Shown: piece by piece, positions 54,306-64,000 of the stretch | How positions within the stretch are numbered: position 1 is the first letter of the stretch | Layout of the letters: every line of letters begins with the position of its first letter | NCBI RefSeq assembly: GCF_028649475.1 | Contig: NZ_JAQSIP010000012.1 | Coordinates: 62,001 to 126,000, forward strand | Length of the DNA: 64,000 bases | Source: Curvibacter cyanobacteriorum | GTDB lineage: Bacteria; Pseudomonadota; Gammaproteobacteria; Burkholderiales; Burkholderiaceae_C | Direction: 5' to 3' | Notes under the pieces: generated by a model | The model's input: only the letters and a program-made list of their open reading frames with translations | The model's database searches: none | What the model was told of the DNA's origin: nothing | Translations under genes and position numbers: made by a program

Positions 54306-56450
54306 ATGAGCATTTTCAACAAAGTCACCAAGACCTTCCAATGGGGTCAGCACACCGTGACCCTGGAGACCGGCGAAGTCGCCCGTCAAGCCACCGGTGC
54401 CGTGCTGGTGAACATCGATGACACCGTGGTGCTGGCCACCGTGGTGGCGTCCAAGTCGGCCAAGCCGGGTCAAGACTTCTTCCCGCTGACCGTGGACTAC
54501 ATCGAGAAGGCCTACGCGGCCGGCAAGATCCCGGGCAGCTTCTTCAAGCGCGAAGCCAAGCCCAGCGAGCTCGAAACCCTGACCAGCCGCCTGATCGACC
54601 GTCCGATCCGCCCGCTGTTCCCCGAAGGTTTCTTCAACGAAGTGCATGTGGTCATCCACACCGTGTCGTTGAACCCTGAAGTCGACGCCGACATCGCGGC
54701 GCTGATCGCCTCGTCGGCCGCACTGGCCATCTCGGGCATCCCGTTCAATGGCCCGATCGGTGCCGCCCGCGTGGGTTACATCAACGGCGAATACGTGCTC
54801 AACCCGGGTCAGACCCAGCGCAAGAGCAGCCAGATGGATCTGGTGGTCGCTGGCACCGAAGCCGCTGTGCTGATGGTGGAATCCGAAGCCCAACAACTGC
54901 CGGAAGACGTGATGCTGGGCGCCGTGGTGTTCGGTCACGAACAAGGCCGCATCGCCATCAACGCCATCCATGAACTGGTGCGCGAAGCGGGCAAGCCGCT
55001 GTGGCAATGGGAAGCCCCGGCCAAGGACGAAGACCTGATCTCCAAGGTCAACGCCCTGGCTGCCGAGTCCCTGCGCGCTGCCTACCAGATCCGCAACAAG
55101 CAAGCCCGCACCCAGGCTTGCCGCGAAGCCTACGCCAACGTGATCGCTGGTCTGAAGGCCGACGGCGTCGAGTTCGACGCGGTCAAGGTGGAAGGTCTGC
55201 TGTTCGAGATCGAGGCTGGCATCGTGCGTGGTCAGATCCTGGCCGGCGAGCCCCGCATTGACGGTCGCGACACCCGCACCGTGCGTCCGATCGAGATCCG
55301 CAACTCCGTGCTGCCGCGCACCCACGGTTCGGCCCTGTTCACCCGCGGTGAAACCCAGGCCCTGGTCGTTGCCACGCTGGGCACCGAGCGCGATGCCCAG
55401 CGCATCGACGCCCTGGCTGGCGAGTACGAAGACCGCTTCATGCTGCACTACAACATGCCTCCCTTTGCCACCGGCGAAGTGGGCCGCATGGGCAGTACCA
55501 AGCGCCGCGAAATCGGCCACGGCCGCCTGGCCAAGCGCGCCCTCGTGGCCGTGCTGCCGAGCAAGGAAGAGTTCCCCTACACCATGCGTGTGGTGTCTGA
55601 GATCACCGAGTCCAATGGCTCTTCGTCGATGGCTTCGGTCTGCGGCGGCTGCCTGTCGCTGATGGACGCCGGTGTGCCGATGAAGGCCCACGTGGCCGGC
55701 ATCGCCATGGGCCTGATCAAGGACGGCAACCGTTTCGCTGTGCTGACCGACATCCTGGGCGACGAAGATCACCTGGGTGACATGGACTTCAAGGTGGCCG
55801 GTACCACCAACGGCATCACCGCGCTGCAAATGGACATCAAGATCCAGGGCATCACCAAGGAAATCATGCAAGTGGCCCTGGCACAAGCCAAGGAAGCCCG
55901 TCTGCACATCCTGGGCAAGATGCAAGAAGCGATGGGCGAGGCCAAGACCGAAGTGTCGAACTTCGCTCCCAAGCTCTTCACCATGAAGATCAACCCCGAG
56001 AAGATCCGTGACGTGATCGGCAAGGGCGGCGCCACCATCCGTGCGCTGACCGAAGAGACCGGCACCCAGATCAACATCGAGGAAGACGGCACCATCACCA
56101 TCGCCGCCACCGACACCGCCAAGGCCGACGAAGCCAAGCGCCGCATCGAGCAGATCACGGCCGAAGTCGAAATCGGCAAGGTCTACGAAGGCCCGGTCAC
56201 CAAGATCCTGGACTTCGGCGCCCTGATCAACCTGCTGCCGGGCAAGGACGGTCTGCTGCACATCAGCCAGATCGCCCACCAGCGCGTCGAGAAGGTGACC
56301 GACTTCCTGAGCGAAGGCCAGATCGTCAAGGTCAAGGTGCTCGAGACCGACGACAAGGGTCGCGTCAAGCTGTCGATGAAGGCCCTGAGCGAGCGTCCGG
56401 CGTACAACCCGGAAGGCGCTCAGCAGCAACAGCAACAACAGCAGCAATAA
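54306..56450 (+). CDS. pnp: polynucleotide phosphorylase (PNPase)
   Basis: 714 residues. Phosphorolytic 3'-5' exoribonuclease and degradosome component. It has two RNase PH domains (the second with RSFSR-like [13 protein letters not shown] and [18 protein letters not shown]), then KH (about 552-610, [19 protein letters not shown]) and S1 (about 620-690, [20 protein letters not shown]). The tail [11 protein letters not shown] is a short poly-Gln run in place of the longer tails of some relatives. PNPase often autoregulates through its leader; the 185-base region upstream (54121-54305) could form structure but I did not identify a clear RNase III-type stem. A weak hairpin follows the gene. Confidence 0.98.
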   Translation: MSIFNKVTKTFQWGQHTVTLETGEVARQATGAVLVNIDDTVVLATVVASKSAKPGQDFFPLTVDYIEKAYAAGKIPGSFFKREAKPSELETLTSRLIDRPIRPLFPEGFFNEVHVVIHTVSLNPEVDADIAALIASSAALAISGIPFNGPIGAARVGYINGEYVLNPGQTQRKSSQMDLVVAGTEAAVLMVESEAQQLPEDVMLGAVVFGHEQGRIAINAIHELVREAGKPLWQWEAPAKDEDLISKVNALAAESLRAAYQIRNKQARTQACREAYANVIAGLKADGVEFDAVKVEGLLFEIEAGIVRGQILAGEPRIDGRDTRTVRPIEIRNSVLPRTHGSALFTRGETQALVVATLGTERDAQRIDALAGEYEDRFMLHYNMPPFATGEVGRMGSTKRREIGHGRLAKRALVAVLPSKEEFPYTMRVVSEITESNGSSSMASVCGGCLSLMDAGVPMKAHVAGIAMGLIKDGNRFAVLTDILGDEDHLGDMDFKVAGTTNGITALQMDIKIQGITKEIMQVALAQAKEARLHILGKMQEAMGEAKTEVSNFAPKLFTMKINPEKIRDVIGKGGATIRALTEETGTQINIEEDGTITIAATDTAKADEAKRRIEQITAEVEIGKVYEGPVTKILDFGALINLLPGKDGLLHISQIAHQRVEKVTDFLSEGQIVKVKVLETDDKGRVKLSMKALSERPAYNPEGAQQQQQQQQQ

Positions 56451-56458
56451 ACCAGCCC

Positions 56459-56492
56459 ACGCCCGGCCCACCTGATGGTGGGTCGGGCGTTT
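56459..56492 (+). terminator. hairpin after pnp, weak terminator
   Basis: ACGCCCGGCCCACC, TGAT and GGTGGGTCGGGCGT form a 14-bp stem with one wobble, but only TTT follows. It may attenuate rather than stop transcription into the oxidoreductase gene 12 bases later, or protect the pnp 3' end. Confidence 0.6.
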
Positions 56493-56503
56493 GAACGATC
56501 ACC

Positions 56504-57490
56504 ATGAACGCCATTGAAATCACTTCTTACGGTGCCCCTGAGGTGCTGCAAGCGGCCACCCGTCCTGACCCGGTGCCGGGCCAAGGTGAGTTGCTGATCC
56601 GTGTCAGTGCCAGCGGCATCAATCGCCCGGACGTGTTGCAGCGCCTGGGGCATTACCCGGTGCCGCCCGGGGCGTCGGACATCCCGGGCCTCGAAGTGGC
56701 GGGGGTGGTGGTGTCGGGTGATGCTGACGCCATGGCGCAGGCGGGCTTGTCCGTGGGGCAGCGCGTGTGTGCCTTGGTGGCGGGTGGGGGTTATGCCGAG
56801 TTGTGTGTGGCGCCGGTGGGGCAATGCCTGACTGTGCCTGAAGGTTGGACTGACATCGAGGCGGCTTCGCTGCCCGAAACCTTCTTCACGGTCTGGAGCA
56901 ATGTCTTTGACCGCGGGGCCCTGAAGGCTGGTGAAACCTTGTTGATCCAGGGCGGCACCAGTGGCATCGGGGTCACGGCCATTCAACTGGCCAAGGCGCG
57001 TGGTGCTACCGTGATCGTCACGGCGGGCAGCGATGAGAAATGCGCGGCTTGTCTGGCGTTGGGGGCGGACCACGCGATCAACTACAAGACCCAGGATTTC
57101 GTGGCTGTGGTCAAAGAGTTGACGCAAGGCCGTGGCGTCGATGTGGTGTTGGACATGGTGGCGGGCTCGTACGTGGCCCGCGAGGTCGACTGCATGGCCG
57201 AAGACGGTCGCATCGTGATCATTGCGGTGCAGGGCGGCACCAAGGCCGAATTCAACGCGGGTTTGGTGTTGCGCCGTCGCCTGGTGATCACCGGCTCGAC
57301 GCTGCGTCCGCGGCCGGTGGCCTTCAAGGCCCAGATTGCCCGATCGCTGCGTGAGCAGGTCTGGCCCCTGCTGGCCAGCCGGGCCGTCAAGCCGCTGGTG
57401 CATGCCACCTTCCCGGCGGCGCAGGCGGCCTCGGCCCATGCGCTGATGGAGTCCGGTCAGCATGTTGGAAAAATTGTTTTGACTTGGTGA
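56504..57490 (+). CDS. NAD(P)H quinone oxidoreductase, zeta-crystallin/PIG3 type
   Basis: 328 residues of the medium-chain dehydrogenase/reductase family without structural or catalytic zinc. The N-terminal catalytic domain has [20 protein letters not shown] and PGLEVAGVV. The nucleotide-binding domain has [19 protein letters not shown], and the substrate side has [15 protein letters not shown], typical of the PIG3/Qor group. It is expected to reduce quinones or similar carbonyls with NADPH in the cytoplasm. It ends four bases before tpiA and is probably cotranscribed with it. Confidence 0.93.
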   Translation: MNAIEITSYGAPEVLQAATRPDPVPGQGELLIRVSASGINRPDVLQRLGHYPVPPGASDIPGLEVAGVVVSGDADAMAQAGLSVGQRVCALVAGGGYAELCVAPVGQCLTVPEGWTDIEAASLPETFFTVWSNVFDRGALKAGETLLIQGGTSGIGVTAIQLAKARGATVIVTAGSDEKCAACLALGADHAINYKTQDFVAVVKELTQGRGVDVVLDMVAGSYVAREVDCMAEDGRIVIIAVQGGTKAEFNAGLVLRRRLVITGSTLRPRPVAFKAQIARSLREQVWPLLASRAVKPLVHATFPAAQAASAHALMESGQHVGKIVLTW

Positions 57491-57494
57491 ATTC

Positions 57495-58244
57495 ATGAAA
57501 AAGAAGCTGATTGCCGGCAACTGGAAAATGAATGGCGGCCTGGCCGCCAACGAGGCCTTGTTGGGCGCGGTCACGGCCGGCCTGACCGAGGCGCGTGCCG
57601 ATGTGGCGGTGTGTGTGCCGGCGCCTTACTTGGCGCAAGTGGCTGCGCTGCGCGGTCCGGTGGCCTTGGGTGCGCAGGATGTGTCGGCGCACGAATCGGG
57701 CGCCTACACCGGCGAGGTGTCGGCGGGCATGCTGCGTGAACTGGGGGTGCACTACGTCATCGTGGGCCACTCGGAGCGCCGTCAATACCACGGTGAGACC
57801 GACGAGCAAGTGGCTCAAAAGGCCCAGCGCGCCCTGGCCGCAGGCCTGGTGCCCATCGTGTGCGTGGGGGAGACTCTGGCCCAGCGCGAAGCTGGCGAGA
57901 CCGAAACGGTGGTGCGTCGCCAGTTGGCGGCGGTCATCCACCTCAATGGCCATTGCATCAGCGAGATCGTGGTGGCCTATGAGCCGGTTTGGGCCATCGG
58001 TACCGGCAAGACGGCCTCGCCGGAGCAGGCGCAGGCGGTGCATGCCGTGCTGCGCGCCCAGTTGCAGGCGGCCAGCGCCAAGGCGGACCGCATCCGCCTG
58101 CTGTACGGCGGCAGCATGAACGCGGCCAACGCGGCCGAGTTGCTGGCCCAGCCCGACATCGACGGTGGCCTGATTGGGGGTGCCTCGCTGAAGGCGCCCG
58201 ATTTCCTCACGATCGTGGCCGCCGCCTCGGCGCTTGCGGTTTGA
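57495..58244 (+). CDS. tpiA: triose-phosphate isomerase
   Basis: 249 residues, the family length. It interconverts dihydroxyacetone phosphate and glyceraldehyde 3-phosphate. Catalytic motifs are AGNWKMNG (Lys), IVGHSERR (His) and [16 protein letters not shown] (Glu and the loop 6 hinge). The end holds [12 protein letters not shown] and [15 protein letters not shown]. It is followed 21 bases later by secG; the tpiA-secG order is widespread in Proteobacteria, often leading into nuo as here. Confidence 0.98.
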   Translation: MKKKLIAGNWKMNGGLAANEALLGAVTAGLTEARADVAVCVPAPYLAQVAALRGPVALGAQDVSAHESGAYTGEVSAGMLRELGVHYVIVGHSERRQYHGETDEQVAQKAQRALAAGLVPIVCVGETLAQREAGETETVVRRQLAAVIHLNGHCISEIVVAYEPVWAIGTGKTASPEQAQAVHAVLRAQLQAASAKADRIRLLYGGSMNAANAAELLAQPDIDGGLIGGASLKAPDFLTIVAAASALAV

Positions 58245-58265
58245 TTTTTTAGTTCTGGAGTTTTT

Positions 58266-58625
58266 ATGCAAATCGTTACCACGATCATCCTGGCGGTTCA
58301 GATGCTGAGCGCCCTGGGCATGATTGGCTTGATCCTGATCCAGCATGGCAAGGGTGCCGACATGGGCGCGGCCTTTGGCAGCGGCGGTTCTGGCAGTCTG
58401 TTTGGCGCCAGCGGCAGTGCCAACTTCCTGTCGCGCACCACGGCGGCGCTGGCGGTGGTGTTCTTCGTCTGCACCTTGGCACTGGCTTACTTCGGCAACG
58501 TTCGTCCGGTCAGTTCGGGCAGCGTGCTGGAAGGTGCTGCACCGGTGGCGCCGGCCGTGGCGCCTGCCGCTGCGGTGCCCGCGCCTGAGCCGGCAGCGGG
58601 GGCTGCGGCGATCCCGACCAAGTGA
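58266..58625 (+). CDS. secG: preprotein translocase subunit SecG
   Basis: 119 residues. Small inner-membrane component of the SecYEG channel that speeds protein export. There are two membrane segments (about IVTTIILAVQMLSALGMIGLI and FLSRTTAALAVVFFVCTLALAY) with the conserved loop GKGADMGAAFGSGGSGSLFG between them. The Ala/Pro-rich C-terminal tail (PAVAPAAAVPAPEPAAGAA) is common in this group. It follows tpiA and precedes tRNA-Leu and the nuo operon. Confidence 0.96.
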   Translation: MQIVTTIILAVQMLSALGMIGLILIQHGKGADMGAAFGSGGSGSLFGASGSANFLSRTTAALAVVFFVCTLALAYFGNVRPVSSGSVLEGAAPVAPAVAPAAAVPAPEPAAGAAAIPTK

Positions 58626-58752
58626 GTCTTGAAAATCTATCCAACTGCCCCAAAGGGGTGGGTTTTTACGGGTAGAATAGCGGTCTGTTCGGAAAGCCAA
58701 AACCTTCGGGTCTAGCCCTCTGGTCCTCATGCCATCCGAGCAGCAACATCCC

Positions 58753-58837
58753 GCCGTCGTGGTGAAATTGGTAGACACGCTATCTTGAGGGGGTAGTGGC
58801 GAAAGCTGTGCGAGTTCGAGTCTCGCCGACGGCACCA
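58753..58837 (+). tRNA. tRNA-Leu (anticodon GAG)
   Basis: 85 bases with class II long variable arm and encoded CCA. The acceptor stem GCCGTCG pairs with CGACGGC. The D-loop region is AAATTGGTAGAC, the anticodon arm is CTATC-TTGAGGG-GGTAG with anticodon GAG, and the T arm contains GTTCGAGTC. It reads CUC and CUU leucine codons. It sits between secG and nuoA on the same strand, the expected neighbourhood in this group. Confidence 0.97.
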
Positions 58838-58844
58838 AAATAAA

Positions 58845-58873
58845 GACCCTTCCAGCGCCATGCTGGGAGGGTC
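58845..58873 (+). other. 12-bp hairpin between tRNA-Leu and nuoA
   Basis: GACCCTTCCAGC pairs with GCTGGGAGGGTC (one wobble) around a five-base loop. No T run follows, so it is not a standard terminator. It may help processing of the tRNA from a tRNA-nuo transcript or stabilise the nuo mRNA 5' end. Confidence 0.6.
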
Positions 58874-58893
58874 GCGGTGATGAAATCCTCCAG

Positions 58894-59253
58894 ATGAACC
58901 TTGATCAATACCTCCCCGTTCTCTTGTTCATTCTGGTTGGTCTAGGCGTAGGGGTCGTCCCCCAGGCGCTGGGCTACCTGCTGGGCCCAAATCGGCCCGA
59001 TCCGGCCAAGAATTCCCCTTACGAGTGTGGCTTCGAAGCGTTTGAAAACGCGCGCATGAAGTTCGACGTTCGCTACTACCTGGTGGCGATTCTGTTCATT
59101 CTGTTTGACCTCGAAATCTGTTTTCTCGTCCCTTGGGCTGTGGCGCTGACCGACATCGGTTCCACGGGCTTCTGGTCGGGCGTGGTGTTCCTGATTGATC
59201 TGCTCGTAGGCTTCATCTACGCGTGGAAAAAGGGCGCGCTGGATTGGGAATGA
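58894..59253 (+). CDS. nuoA: NADH-quinone oxidoreductase subunit A
   Basis: 119 residues. Small membrane subunit of complex I with three hydrophobic helices. Conserved features are [21 protein letters not shown], a Cys-containing loop near the quinone site, and [13 protein letters not shown]. The gene starts about 56 bases after tRNA-Leu and is first of the nuo operon. The following subunits lie in the canonical order with short gaps or overlaps. Confidence 0.98.
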   Translation: MNLDQYLPVLLFILVGLGVGVVPQALGYLLGPNRPDPAKNSPYECGFEAFENARMKFDVRYYLVAILFILFDLEICFLVPWAVALTDIGSTGFWSGVVFLIDLLVGFIYAWKKGALDWE

Positions 59254-59280
59254 TCGAGAGCATCTACAAGGACGCATGCA

Positions 59281-59760
59281 ATGATTGAAGGTGTCATGAA
59301 GGAAGGCTTTGTCACCACCAGCTACGACGCGGTGGTGAACTGGGCCAAGACTGGATCGCTGTGGCCGATGACCTTTGGTCTGGCCTGTTGTGCAGTCGAG
59401 ATGATGCACGCCGCTGCAGCGCGTTACGACATTGGTCGTTTCGGCGCTGAGGTGTTTCGTGCCAGCCCGCGTCAAAGCGATTTGATGATCGTGGCCGGGA
59501 CCCTGTGCAACAAGATGGCCCCGGCCCTGCGCAAGGTGTACGACCAGATGAGTGAGCCGCGCTGGGTGCTCTCCATGGGCTCCTGCGCCAATGGGGGTGG
59601 TTACTACCACTACAGCTACTCCGTGGTGCGTGGTTGTGATCGCATCGTGCCGGTGGACGTTTACGTGCCGGGCTGCCCGCCCACGGCCGAAGCGCTGATC
59701 TACGGGATCATGCAGCTGCAGCAAAAAATCCGCCGTACCAACACGATCGCCCGGGTCTGA
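59281..59760 (+). CDS. nuoB: NADH-quinone oxidoreductase subunit B
   Basis: 159 residues. Carries the terminal [4Fe-4S] cluster N2 that passes electrons to quinone. The ligands are visible as the tandem Cys in [10 protein letters not shown], the Cys in [14 protein letters not shown] and the Cys in [14 protein letters not shown]. It is a peripheral-arm subunit contacting NuoC/D. It lies 27 bases after nuoA and 10 bases before nuoC. Confidence 0.98.
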   Translation: MIEGVMKEGFVTTSYDAVVNWAKTGSLWPMTFGLACCAVEMMHAAAARYDIGRFGAEVFRASPRQSDLMIVAGTLCNKMAPALRKVYDQMSEPRWVLSMGSCANGGGYYHYSYSVVRGCDRIVPVDVYVPGCPPTAEALIYGIMQLQQKIRRTNTIARV

Positions 59761-59770
59761 AGTTCTTGCC

Positions 59771-60379
59771 ATGACATTGATTGCAATTCAAGCGGAAGCC
59801 CTGAAAGACGTGATCGTCGAAGCCTTGGCCGGCAAGGTCAAGAACGCCTCGGTGGCGCTCGACGAAGTGACGATTGAAGTGGCCGCAGCCGACTACCGCT
59901 CGGTCATGCAGACGCTGCGCGACGCCCCGGCTTGCCGGTTCGAGCAGCTGATCGACCTGTGCGGTGTGGACTACTCCACCTATGGCGACGGCCGCTGGGA
60001 AGGTGCCCGCTACGGCGTGGTCAGCCACCTGCTGTCGGTTACCTTGAACCAGCGTGTGCGCGTGCGCGTTTACTGCCCTGATGACGATGCTCCCCTGGTG
60101 GATTCGGTGTCCGACCTCTGGAACTCGGCCAACTGGTACGAGCGCGAAGCGTTCGACCTGTATGGCATCGTGTTCGAAGGCCACAACGACCTGCGCCGCA
60201 TCCTGACCGACTACGGCTTCATCGGCCACCCGTTCCGCAAGGACTTCCCGATTTCGGGTCACGTTGAAATGCGCTACGACACGGAACGCCGCCGCGTGGT
60301 GTACGAGCCCGTGACCATCGAGCCGCGCGAAATCACGCCCCGTATCATCCGCGAAGACAAGTATGGAGGCCTGCACTGA
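59771..60379 (+). CDS. nuoC: NADH-quinone oxidoreductase subunit C
   Basis: 202 residues. The 30-kDa-type subunit of the complex I connecting module. Recognisable segments are [40 protein letters not shown] and [19 protein letters not shown]. It is separate from nuoD, whereas E. coli has a fused NuoCD. It lies 26 bases before nuoD. Confidence 0.98.
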   Translation: MTLIAIQAEALKDVIVEALAGKVKNASVALDEVTIEVAAADYRSVMQTLRDAPACRFEQLIDLCGVDYSTYGDGRWEGARYGVVSHLLSVTLNQRVRVRVYCPDDDAPLVDSVSDLWNSANWYEREAFDLYGIVFEGHNDLRRILTDYGFIGHPFRKDFPISGHVEMRYDTERRRVVYEPVTIEPREITPRIIREDKYGGLH

Positions 60380-60405
60380 GGCCCCCGCGCCTTGTGTGAT
60401 GCATC

Positions 60406-61659
60406 ATGGCTGAAATCAAAAACTACACCCTCAACTTCGGGCCCCAGCACCCGGCAGCCCACGGCGTTTTGCGTCTGGTGCTCGAACTGGACGGCGAAGT
60501 CGTCCAGCGCGCTGACCCCCACATCGGCTTGCTCCACCGTGCCACTGAAAAGCTGGCCGAACACAAGACCTTCATCCAGTCGCTGCCCTACATGGACCGA
60601 CTGGATTACGTGTCGATGATGAGCAACGAGCACGCCTACTGCCTGGCCATCGAAAAGCTGCTGGGCCTGGAAGTGCCGATCCGAGCTCAGTACATCCGCG
60701 TGATGTTCGCCGAAATCACCCGTCTGCTGAACCACCTGATGTGGCTCGGTTCGCACGGCAACGACATCGGCAGCTCGACCATCCTGATCTACACCTTCCG
60801 CGAACGCGAAGACCTGTTCGACATGTACGAGGCGGTCTCCGGCGCCCGCATGCACGCAGCGTATTTCCGTCCCGGTGGCGTGTACCGCGACCTGCCGGAC
60901 AGCATGCCGCAGTACAAGGTCAGCAAGATCAAGAACGCCAAAGCCCTGGCCGAACTGAACCAGAACCGCTCGGGTTCGCTGCTGGACTTCATCGACGACT
61001 TCACCAAGCGCTTCCCCAAGTGCGTGGACGAGTACGAGAACCTGCTGACCGAGAACCGCATCTGGAAGCAGCGCACGGTGGGCATCGGCGTGGTGCCGGT
61101 CGACCGGGCGCTCAACCTTGGCATGACCGGCCCGATGCTGCGCGGCTCGGGTGTGGCCTGGGACCTGCGCAAGGCCCAGCCTTACGATGTGTACGACAAG
61201 GTGGAGTTCGACATTCCCGTCGGCCAGACCGGCGACAGCTACGACCGCTACCTGGTGCGCGTGGCGGAGATGCGCGAATCCAACCGCATCATCAAGCAGT
61301 GCGTCGACTGGCTGCGCGCCAACCCGGGTCCGGTCATCACCGACAACCACAAGGTGGCACCGCCGGCCCGTGAGGCCATGAAGTCGAGCATGGAAGAGCT
61401 GATCCACCACTTCAAGCTCTTCACCGAAGGCTTCCACGTCCCCGAAGGCGAGGCCTATGCTGCTGTTGAACACCCCAAGGGTGAGTTCGGCATTTATCTG
61501 GTGAGCGACGGGGCCAACAAGCCTTACCGCCTCAAGATCCGCGCCCCGGGTTTCGCCCATTTGGCCACCCTGGACGAAATGGCCCGCGGCCACATGCTGG
61601 CAGACGCGGTGGCCATCATCGGCACCATGGACATTGTGTTTGGAGAGATTGATCGATGA
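60406..61659 (+). CDS. nuoD: NADH-quinone oxidoreductase subunit D
   Basis: 417 residues. The 49-kDa-type subunit that forms the quinone-binding site with NuoB. Motifs are [20 protein letters not shown] (the His loop near quinone), [12 protein letters not shown] and [17 protein letters not shown], and a C-terminal [10 protein letters not shown]. It ends in an ATGA overlap with nuoE, so the two are translationally coupled. Confidence 0.98.
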   Translation: MAEIKNYTLNFGPQHPAAHGVLRLVLELDGEVVQRADPHIGLLHRATEKLAEHKTFIQSLPYMDRLDYVSMMSNEHAYCLAIEKLLGLEVPIRAQYIRVMFAEITRLLNHLMWLGSHGNDIGSSTILIYTFREREDLFDMYEAVSGARMHAAYFRPGGVYRDLPDSMPQYKVSKIKNAKALAELNQNRSGSLLDFIDDFTKRFPKCVDEYENLLTENRIWKQRTVGIGVVPVDRALNLGMTGPMLRGSGVAWDLRKAQPYDVYDKVEFDIPVGQTGDSYDRYLVRVAEMRESNRIIKQCVDWLRANPGPVITDNHKVAPPAREAMKSSMEELIHHFKLFTEGFHVPEGEAYAAVEHPKGEFGIYLVSDGANKPYRLKIRAPGFAHLATLDEMARGHMLADAVAIIGTMDIVFGEIDR

Positions 61660-62144
61660 TCTCTGATTCGACCAGGGCACGTTTTGCCCGCGAAGTAGCG
61701 AAGTACCCGGCTGACCAAAAGCAGTCGGCGGTGATGGCTTGCCTGGCCATCGTCCAGCAGGAGCTGGGCCATGTCAGCGAAGACAGCGAGCGTGTGATCG
61801 CCGAAGTCCTCGAGATGCCGGTGATCGCGGTGCACGAAGTCACCACCTTCTACAACATGTACAACCAGCAGCCCGTGGGCCGCTTCAAGCTCAATGTGTG
61901 CACCAACCTGCCGTGCCAACTGCGCGACGGCAACAAGGCGCTGAAGCACCTGGAGCACAAGCTGGGCATCGCCATGGGCGAAACCACGCCCGACGGTCTG
62001 TTCACGCTGCAACAAAGCGAATGCCTAGGCGCTTGCGCCGATTCGCCCGTGATGCTGGTCAACGACCGCGCCATGTGCAGCTTCATGAGCAACGAACGAC
62101 TCGACCAACTGATTGACGGCCTGCGCGCCGCCGAGGTGAAGTGA
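61656..62144 (+). CDS. nuoE: NADH-quinone oxidoreductase subunit E
   Basis: 162 residues. Thioredoxin-like subunit with a [2Fe-2S] cluster (N1a) in the NADH-oxidising module. The ligands are in [10 protein letters not shown] and [13 protein letters not shown]. The N-terminal helical part reads [20 protein letters not shown]. It overlaps nuoD by four bases and nuoF by one (TGATG). Confidence 0.97.
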   Translation: MISDSTRARFAREVAKYPADQKQSAVMACLAIVQQELGHVSEDSERVIAEVLEMPVIAVHEVTTFYNMYNQQPVGRFKLNVCTNLPCQLRDGNKALKHLEHKLGIAMGETTPDGLFTLQQSECLGACADSPVMLVNDRAMCSFMSNERLDQLIDGLRAAEVK

Positions 62145-63499
62145 TGGCGTCTGTTGAAAGCGTTCTCAGCCAGTTCCAGGCCACAGGTGTCGAAACCTGT
62201 TTCCACGACCGCCACATCGGCGCCCAGATCTATGCGGGCCTCGACGGCAAGAACTGGAGCATCAAGGACTACGAAGCCCGGGGTGGCTACCAGGCCCTGC
62301 GCAAGATCCTCGGTCAAGACGGTGGCGAAGGCCTGACCCAAGACCAGGTCATTGCGACGGTCAAGGAATCCGGCCTGCGCGGCCGGGGCGGTGCGGGTTT
62401 CCCGACCGGCCTGAAGTGGAGCTTCATGCCGCGTCAGTTCCCGGGTCAGAAGTACCTGGTCTGCAATTCCGACGAAGGCGAACCGGGCACCTGCAAGGAC
62501 CGCGACATCCTGCAGTTCAATCCGCACATCGTGATTGAAGGCATGATCATCGCCGCCTATGCCATGGGCATCTCGGTGGGCTACAACTACATCCACGGCG
62601 AGATCTTCCAGACCTACGACCGGTTTGAGGAAGCCCTCGAAGAAGCCCGTGCCGCAGGTTACCTGGGCAACGGCATCATGGGCAGCAGTTTCAACTTCCA
62701 GTTGCACGCTGCGCACGGCTTTGGCGCCTACATCTGCGGTGAAGAAACCGCCTTGCTCGAGTCGCTCGAAGGCAAGAAGGGCCAACCGCGCTTCAAGCCG
62801 CCGTTCCCGGCCAGCTTTGGCCTGTATGGCAAGCCGACCACCATCAACAACACCGAAACCTTCGCGGCCGTTCCCTGGATCATCCGCAACGGTGGCGCGG
62901 CCTACCTCGAGTGTGGCAAGCCCAACAACGGTGGCACCAAGATCTTCTCGGTCAGCGGTGACGTGGAGAAGCCCGGCAACTACGAGATCCCGCTCGGCAC
63001 GCCGTTCTCCAAGCTGCTTGAACTCGCCGGTGGTGTCCGCAAGGGCCGTCAGCTCAAGGCCGTGATCCCTGGGGGCTCGTCCTCGCCGGTGCTGCCGGCC
63101 TCGGTCATCATGGAATGCACCATGGACTACGACTCGATCGCCAAAGCCGGCTCGATGCTGGGTTCGGGCGCCGTGATCGTGATGGACGATTCGCGCAACA
63201 TGGTCGAGAGCCTGCTGCGTCTGTCGTACTTCTACTCGCACGAGTCCTGCGGCCAGTGCACGCCTTGCCGCGAAGGCACGGGCTGGATGTGGCGCGTGGT
63301 CGACCGCATCTGGCACGGCCAGGGCCGCGACAGCGACCTCGATCTGCTGAACTCCGTGGCCGACAACATCCAGGGCCGCACCATCTGCGCACTGGGCGAT
63401 GCTGCTGCCATGCCCGTGCGTGCCATGCTGAAGCATTTCAAGCCCGAATTCCAGGCATTGATTGAGCAAGCCAAGTCGCAGAAATCTGCACACGCTTGA
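62144..63499 (+). CDS. nuoF: NADH-quinone oxidoreductase subunit F
   Basis: 451 residues from the ATG at 62144 that overlaps the nuoE stop. A GTG one codon earlier is possible but less likely. It binds NADH, FMN and a [4Fe-4S] cluster. Motifs are [16 protein letters not shown] (NADH/FMN site), [35 protein letters not shown] and the cluster ligands in [12 protein letters not shown] with a later Cys in [12 protein letters not shown]. Confidence 0.98.
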   Translation: MASVESVLSQFQATGVETCFHDRHIGAQIYAGLDGKNWSIKDYEARGGYQALRKILGQDGGEGLTQDQVIATVKESGLRGRGGAGFPTGLKWSFMPRQFPGQKYLVCNSDEGEPGTCKDRDILQFNPHIVIEGMIIAAYAMGISVGYNYIHGEIFQTYDRFEEALEEARAAGYLGNGIMGSSFNFQLHAAHGFGAYICGEETALLESLEGKKGQPRFKPPFPASFGLYGKPTTINNTETFAAVPWIIRNGGAAYLECGKPNNGGTKIFSVSGDVEKPGNYEIPLGTPFSKLLELAGGVRKGRQLKAVIPGGSSSPVLPASVIMECTMDYDSIAKAGSMLGSGAVIVMDDSRNMVESLLRLSYFYSHESCGQCTPCREGTGWMWRVVDRIWHGQGRDSDLDLLNSVADNIQGRTICALGDAAAMPVRAMLKHFKPEFQALIEQAKSQKSAHA

Positions 63500-63513
63500 T
63501 CGCGAGAGAACAT

Positions 63514-64000
63514 ATGGTTGAAATCGAACTCGACGGTCAGAAGGTAGAGGTCAATGAAGGCAGCATGGTCATGCATGCAGCTGAAAAGGCCGGCACCTAC
63601 ATTCCGCATTTTTGCTACCACAAGAAGCTGAGCATCGCGGCCAACTGCCGCATGTGCCTGGTTGACGTGGAAAAGGCCCCCAAGCCCATGCCTGCCTGCG
63701 CCACCCCGGTGACGCAGGGCATGATCGTCCGCACCAAGAGCGACAAGGCCATCAAGGCCCAGCAATCGGTGATGGAATTCCTGCTCATCAACCACCCGCT
63801 GGATTGCCCCATCTGCGACCAGGGCGGTGAGTGCCAGTTGCAAGACCTGGCCGTGGGCTACGGTGGTTCTTCTTCGCGCTATGCCGAAGAAAAGCGCGTC
63901 GTGTTCCACAAGGATGTCGGTCCGCTGATCTCGATGGAAGAGATGAGCCGCTGCATCCACTGCACCCGTTGTGTGCGCTTCGGCCAGGAAGTGGCCGGCG
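63514..64000 (+). CDS. nuoG: NADH-quinone oxidoreductase subunit G, cut by the window end
   Basis: The first 162 codons start MVEIELDGQKVEVNEGSMVM 15 bases after nuoF. The N-terminal [2Fe-2S] domain has the ligands CYHKKLSIAANCRMC and PACATPV. Then follow the His/Cys [4Fe-4S] site (HPLDCPICDQGGECQLQD) and the start of the next ferredoxin-like region (RCIHCTRCVRFGQEVAG). The molybdopterin-oxidoreductase-like remainder lies beyond the window. The frame is open to the last base; the cut is not a biological truncation. Confidence 0.96.
   Translation, partial: MVEIELDGQKVEVNEGSMVMHAAEKAGTYIPHFCYHKKLSIAANCRMCLVDVEKAPKPMPACATPVTQGMIVRTKSDKAIKAQQSVMEFLLINHPLDCPICDQGGECQLQDLAVGYGGSSSRYAEEKRVVFHKDVGPLISMEEMSRCIHCTRCVRFGQEVAG

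Noticed and set aside
58640-58680. Promoter for tRNA-Leu/nuo at TAGAAT (58673-58678)
   Set aside because: No acceptable -35 element at 16-18 bases upstream; kept out of the feature list.

Overview
The window is high-GC chromosomal DNA of a betaproteobacterium, most likely order Burkholderiales and probably family Comamonadaceae. This rests on the protein style (SuhB, PmbA, Nuo, MutS, an IPTL-CTERM surface protein, a NasT-type nitrate cluster) and on gene order. I ran no database search, so genus is not called. Nearly all of it is ordinary chromosome. I see no insertion sequence, integrase, phage module or CRISPR array.

Layout. 1-2.7 kb: a LytS/LytTR-type two-component pair and a small membrane protein, all on the minus strand. 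2.9-10.7 kb: an AT-rich promoter with a 17-bp perfect palindrome, then one 7.6-kb gene for a secreted protein of about 2,500 residues. That protein has about 18 Cys-pair Ig-like repeats, three of them near-identical at DNA level, and an IPTL-CTERM tail. 10.8-16.1 kb: uppP, then convergent mutS, anbu and a hydrolase gene; mutS and anbu overlap by ATGA. 16.5-24.4 kb: a signalling cluster of an EAL-PAS-PAS protein, a 1,611-residue hybrid kinase preceded by a possible 34-codon leader peptide, and an HD-GYP response regulator. 24.5-34.8 kb: housekeeping genes (suhB, trmJ, cysE, mog, yjgA, pmbA, a Gln-rich DUF6600-like protein, a YqeY-domain protein, rpsU, an HI0933-type flavoprotein).

35-47.3 kb is the most interesting region, an assimilatory nitrate cluster read on the minus strand: nasT, nrtA, nrtB, nrtD, a stand-alone NirB-N-like flavoprotein, a periplasmic PilJ/NarX-like sensor protein, nasA, ybiB, cobA and a second cytoplasmic PilJ-like protein. 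Two separate promoters look sigma-54 type (GG-N10-GC). Each is followed at about +3 by a hairpin with an A1..G4 hexaloop, as expected for ANTAR-protein targets, and then by a terminator sharing the GGCGTCCCCAC / GTGAGG.CGCC stem. The first also has two NtrC-like sites two helical turns apart. The sequence therefore suggests two stacked controls: nitrogen limitation through NtrC and sigma-54, then nitrate-dependent antitermination by NasT. No nasS is seen; the two PilJ-like proteins are candidates for the nitrate-sensing role.

47.4-64 kb: tsaD, an unusual HTH-receiver protein, hsp20, an orphan solute-binding protein, a small secreted protein, an aminotransferase, rpsO-pnp, a quinone oxidoreductase, tpiA, secG, tRNA-Leu(GAG) and the first seven genes of complex I (nuoA to a nuoG cut by the window end).
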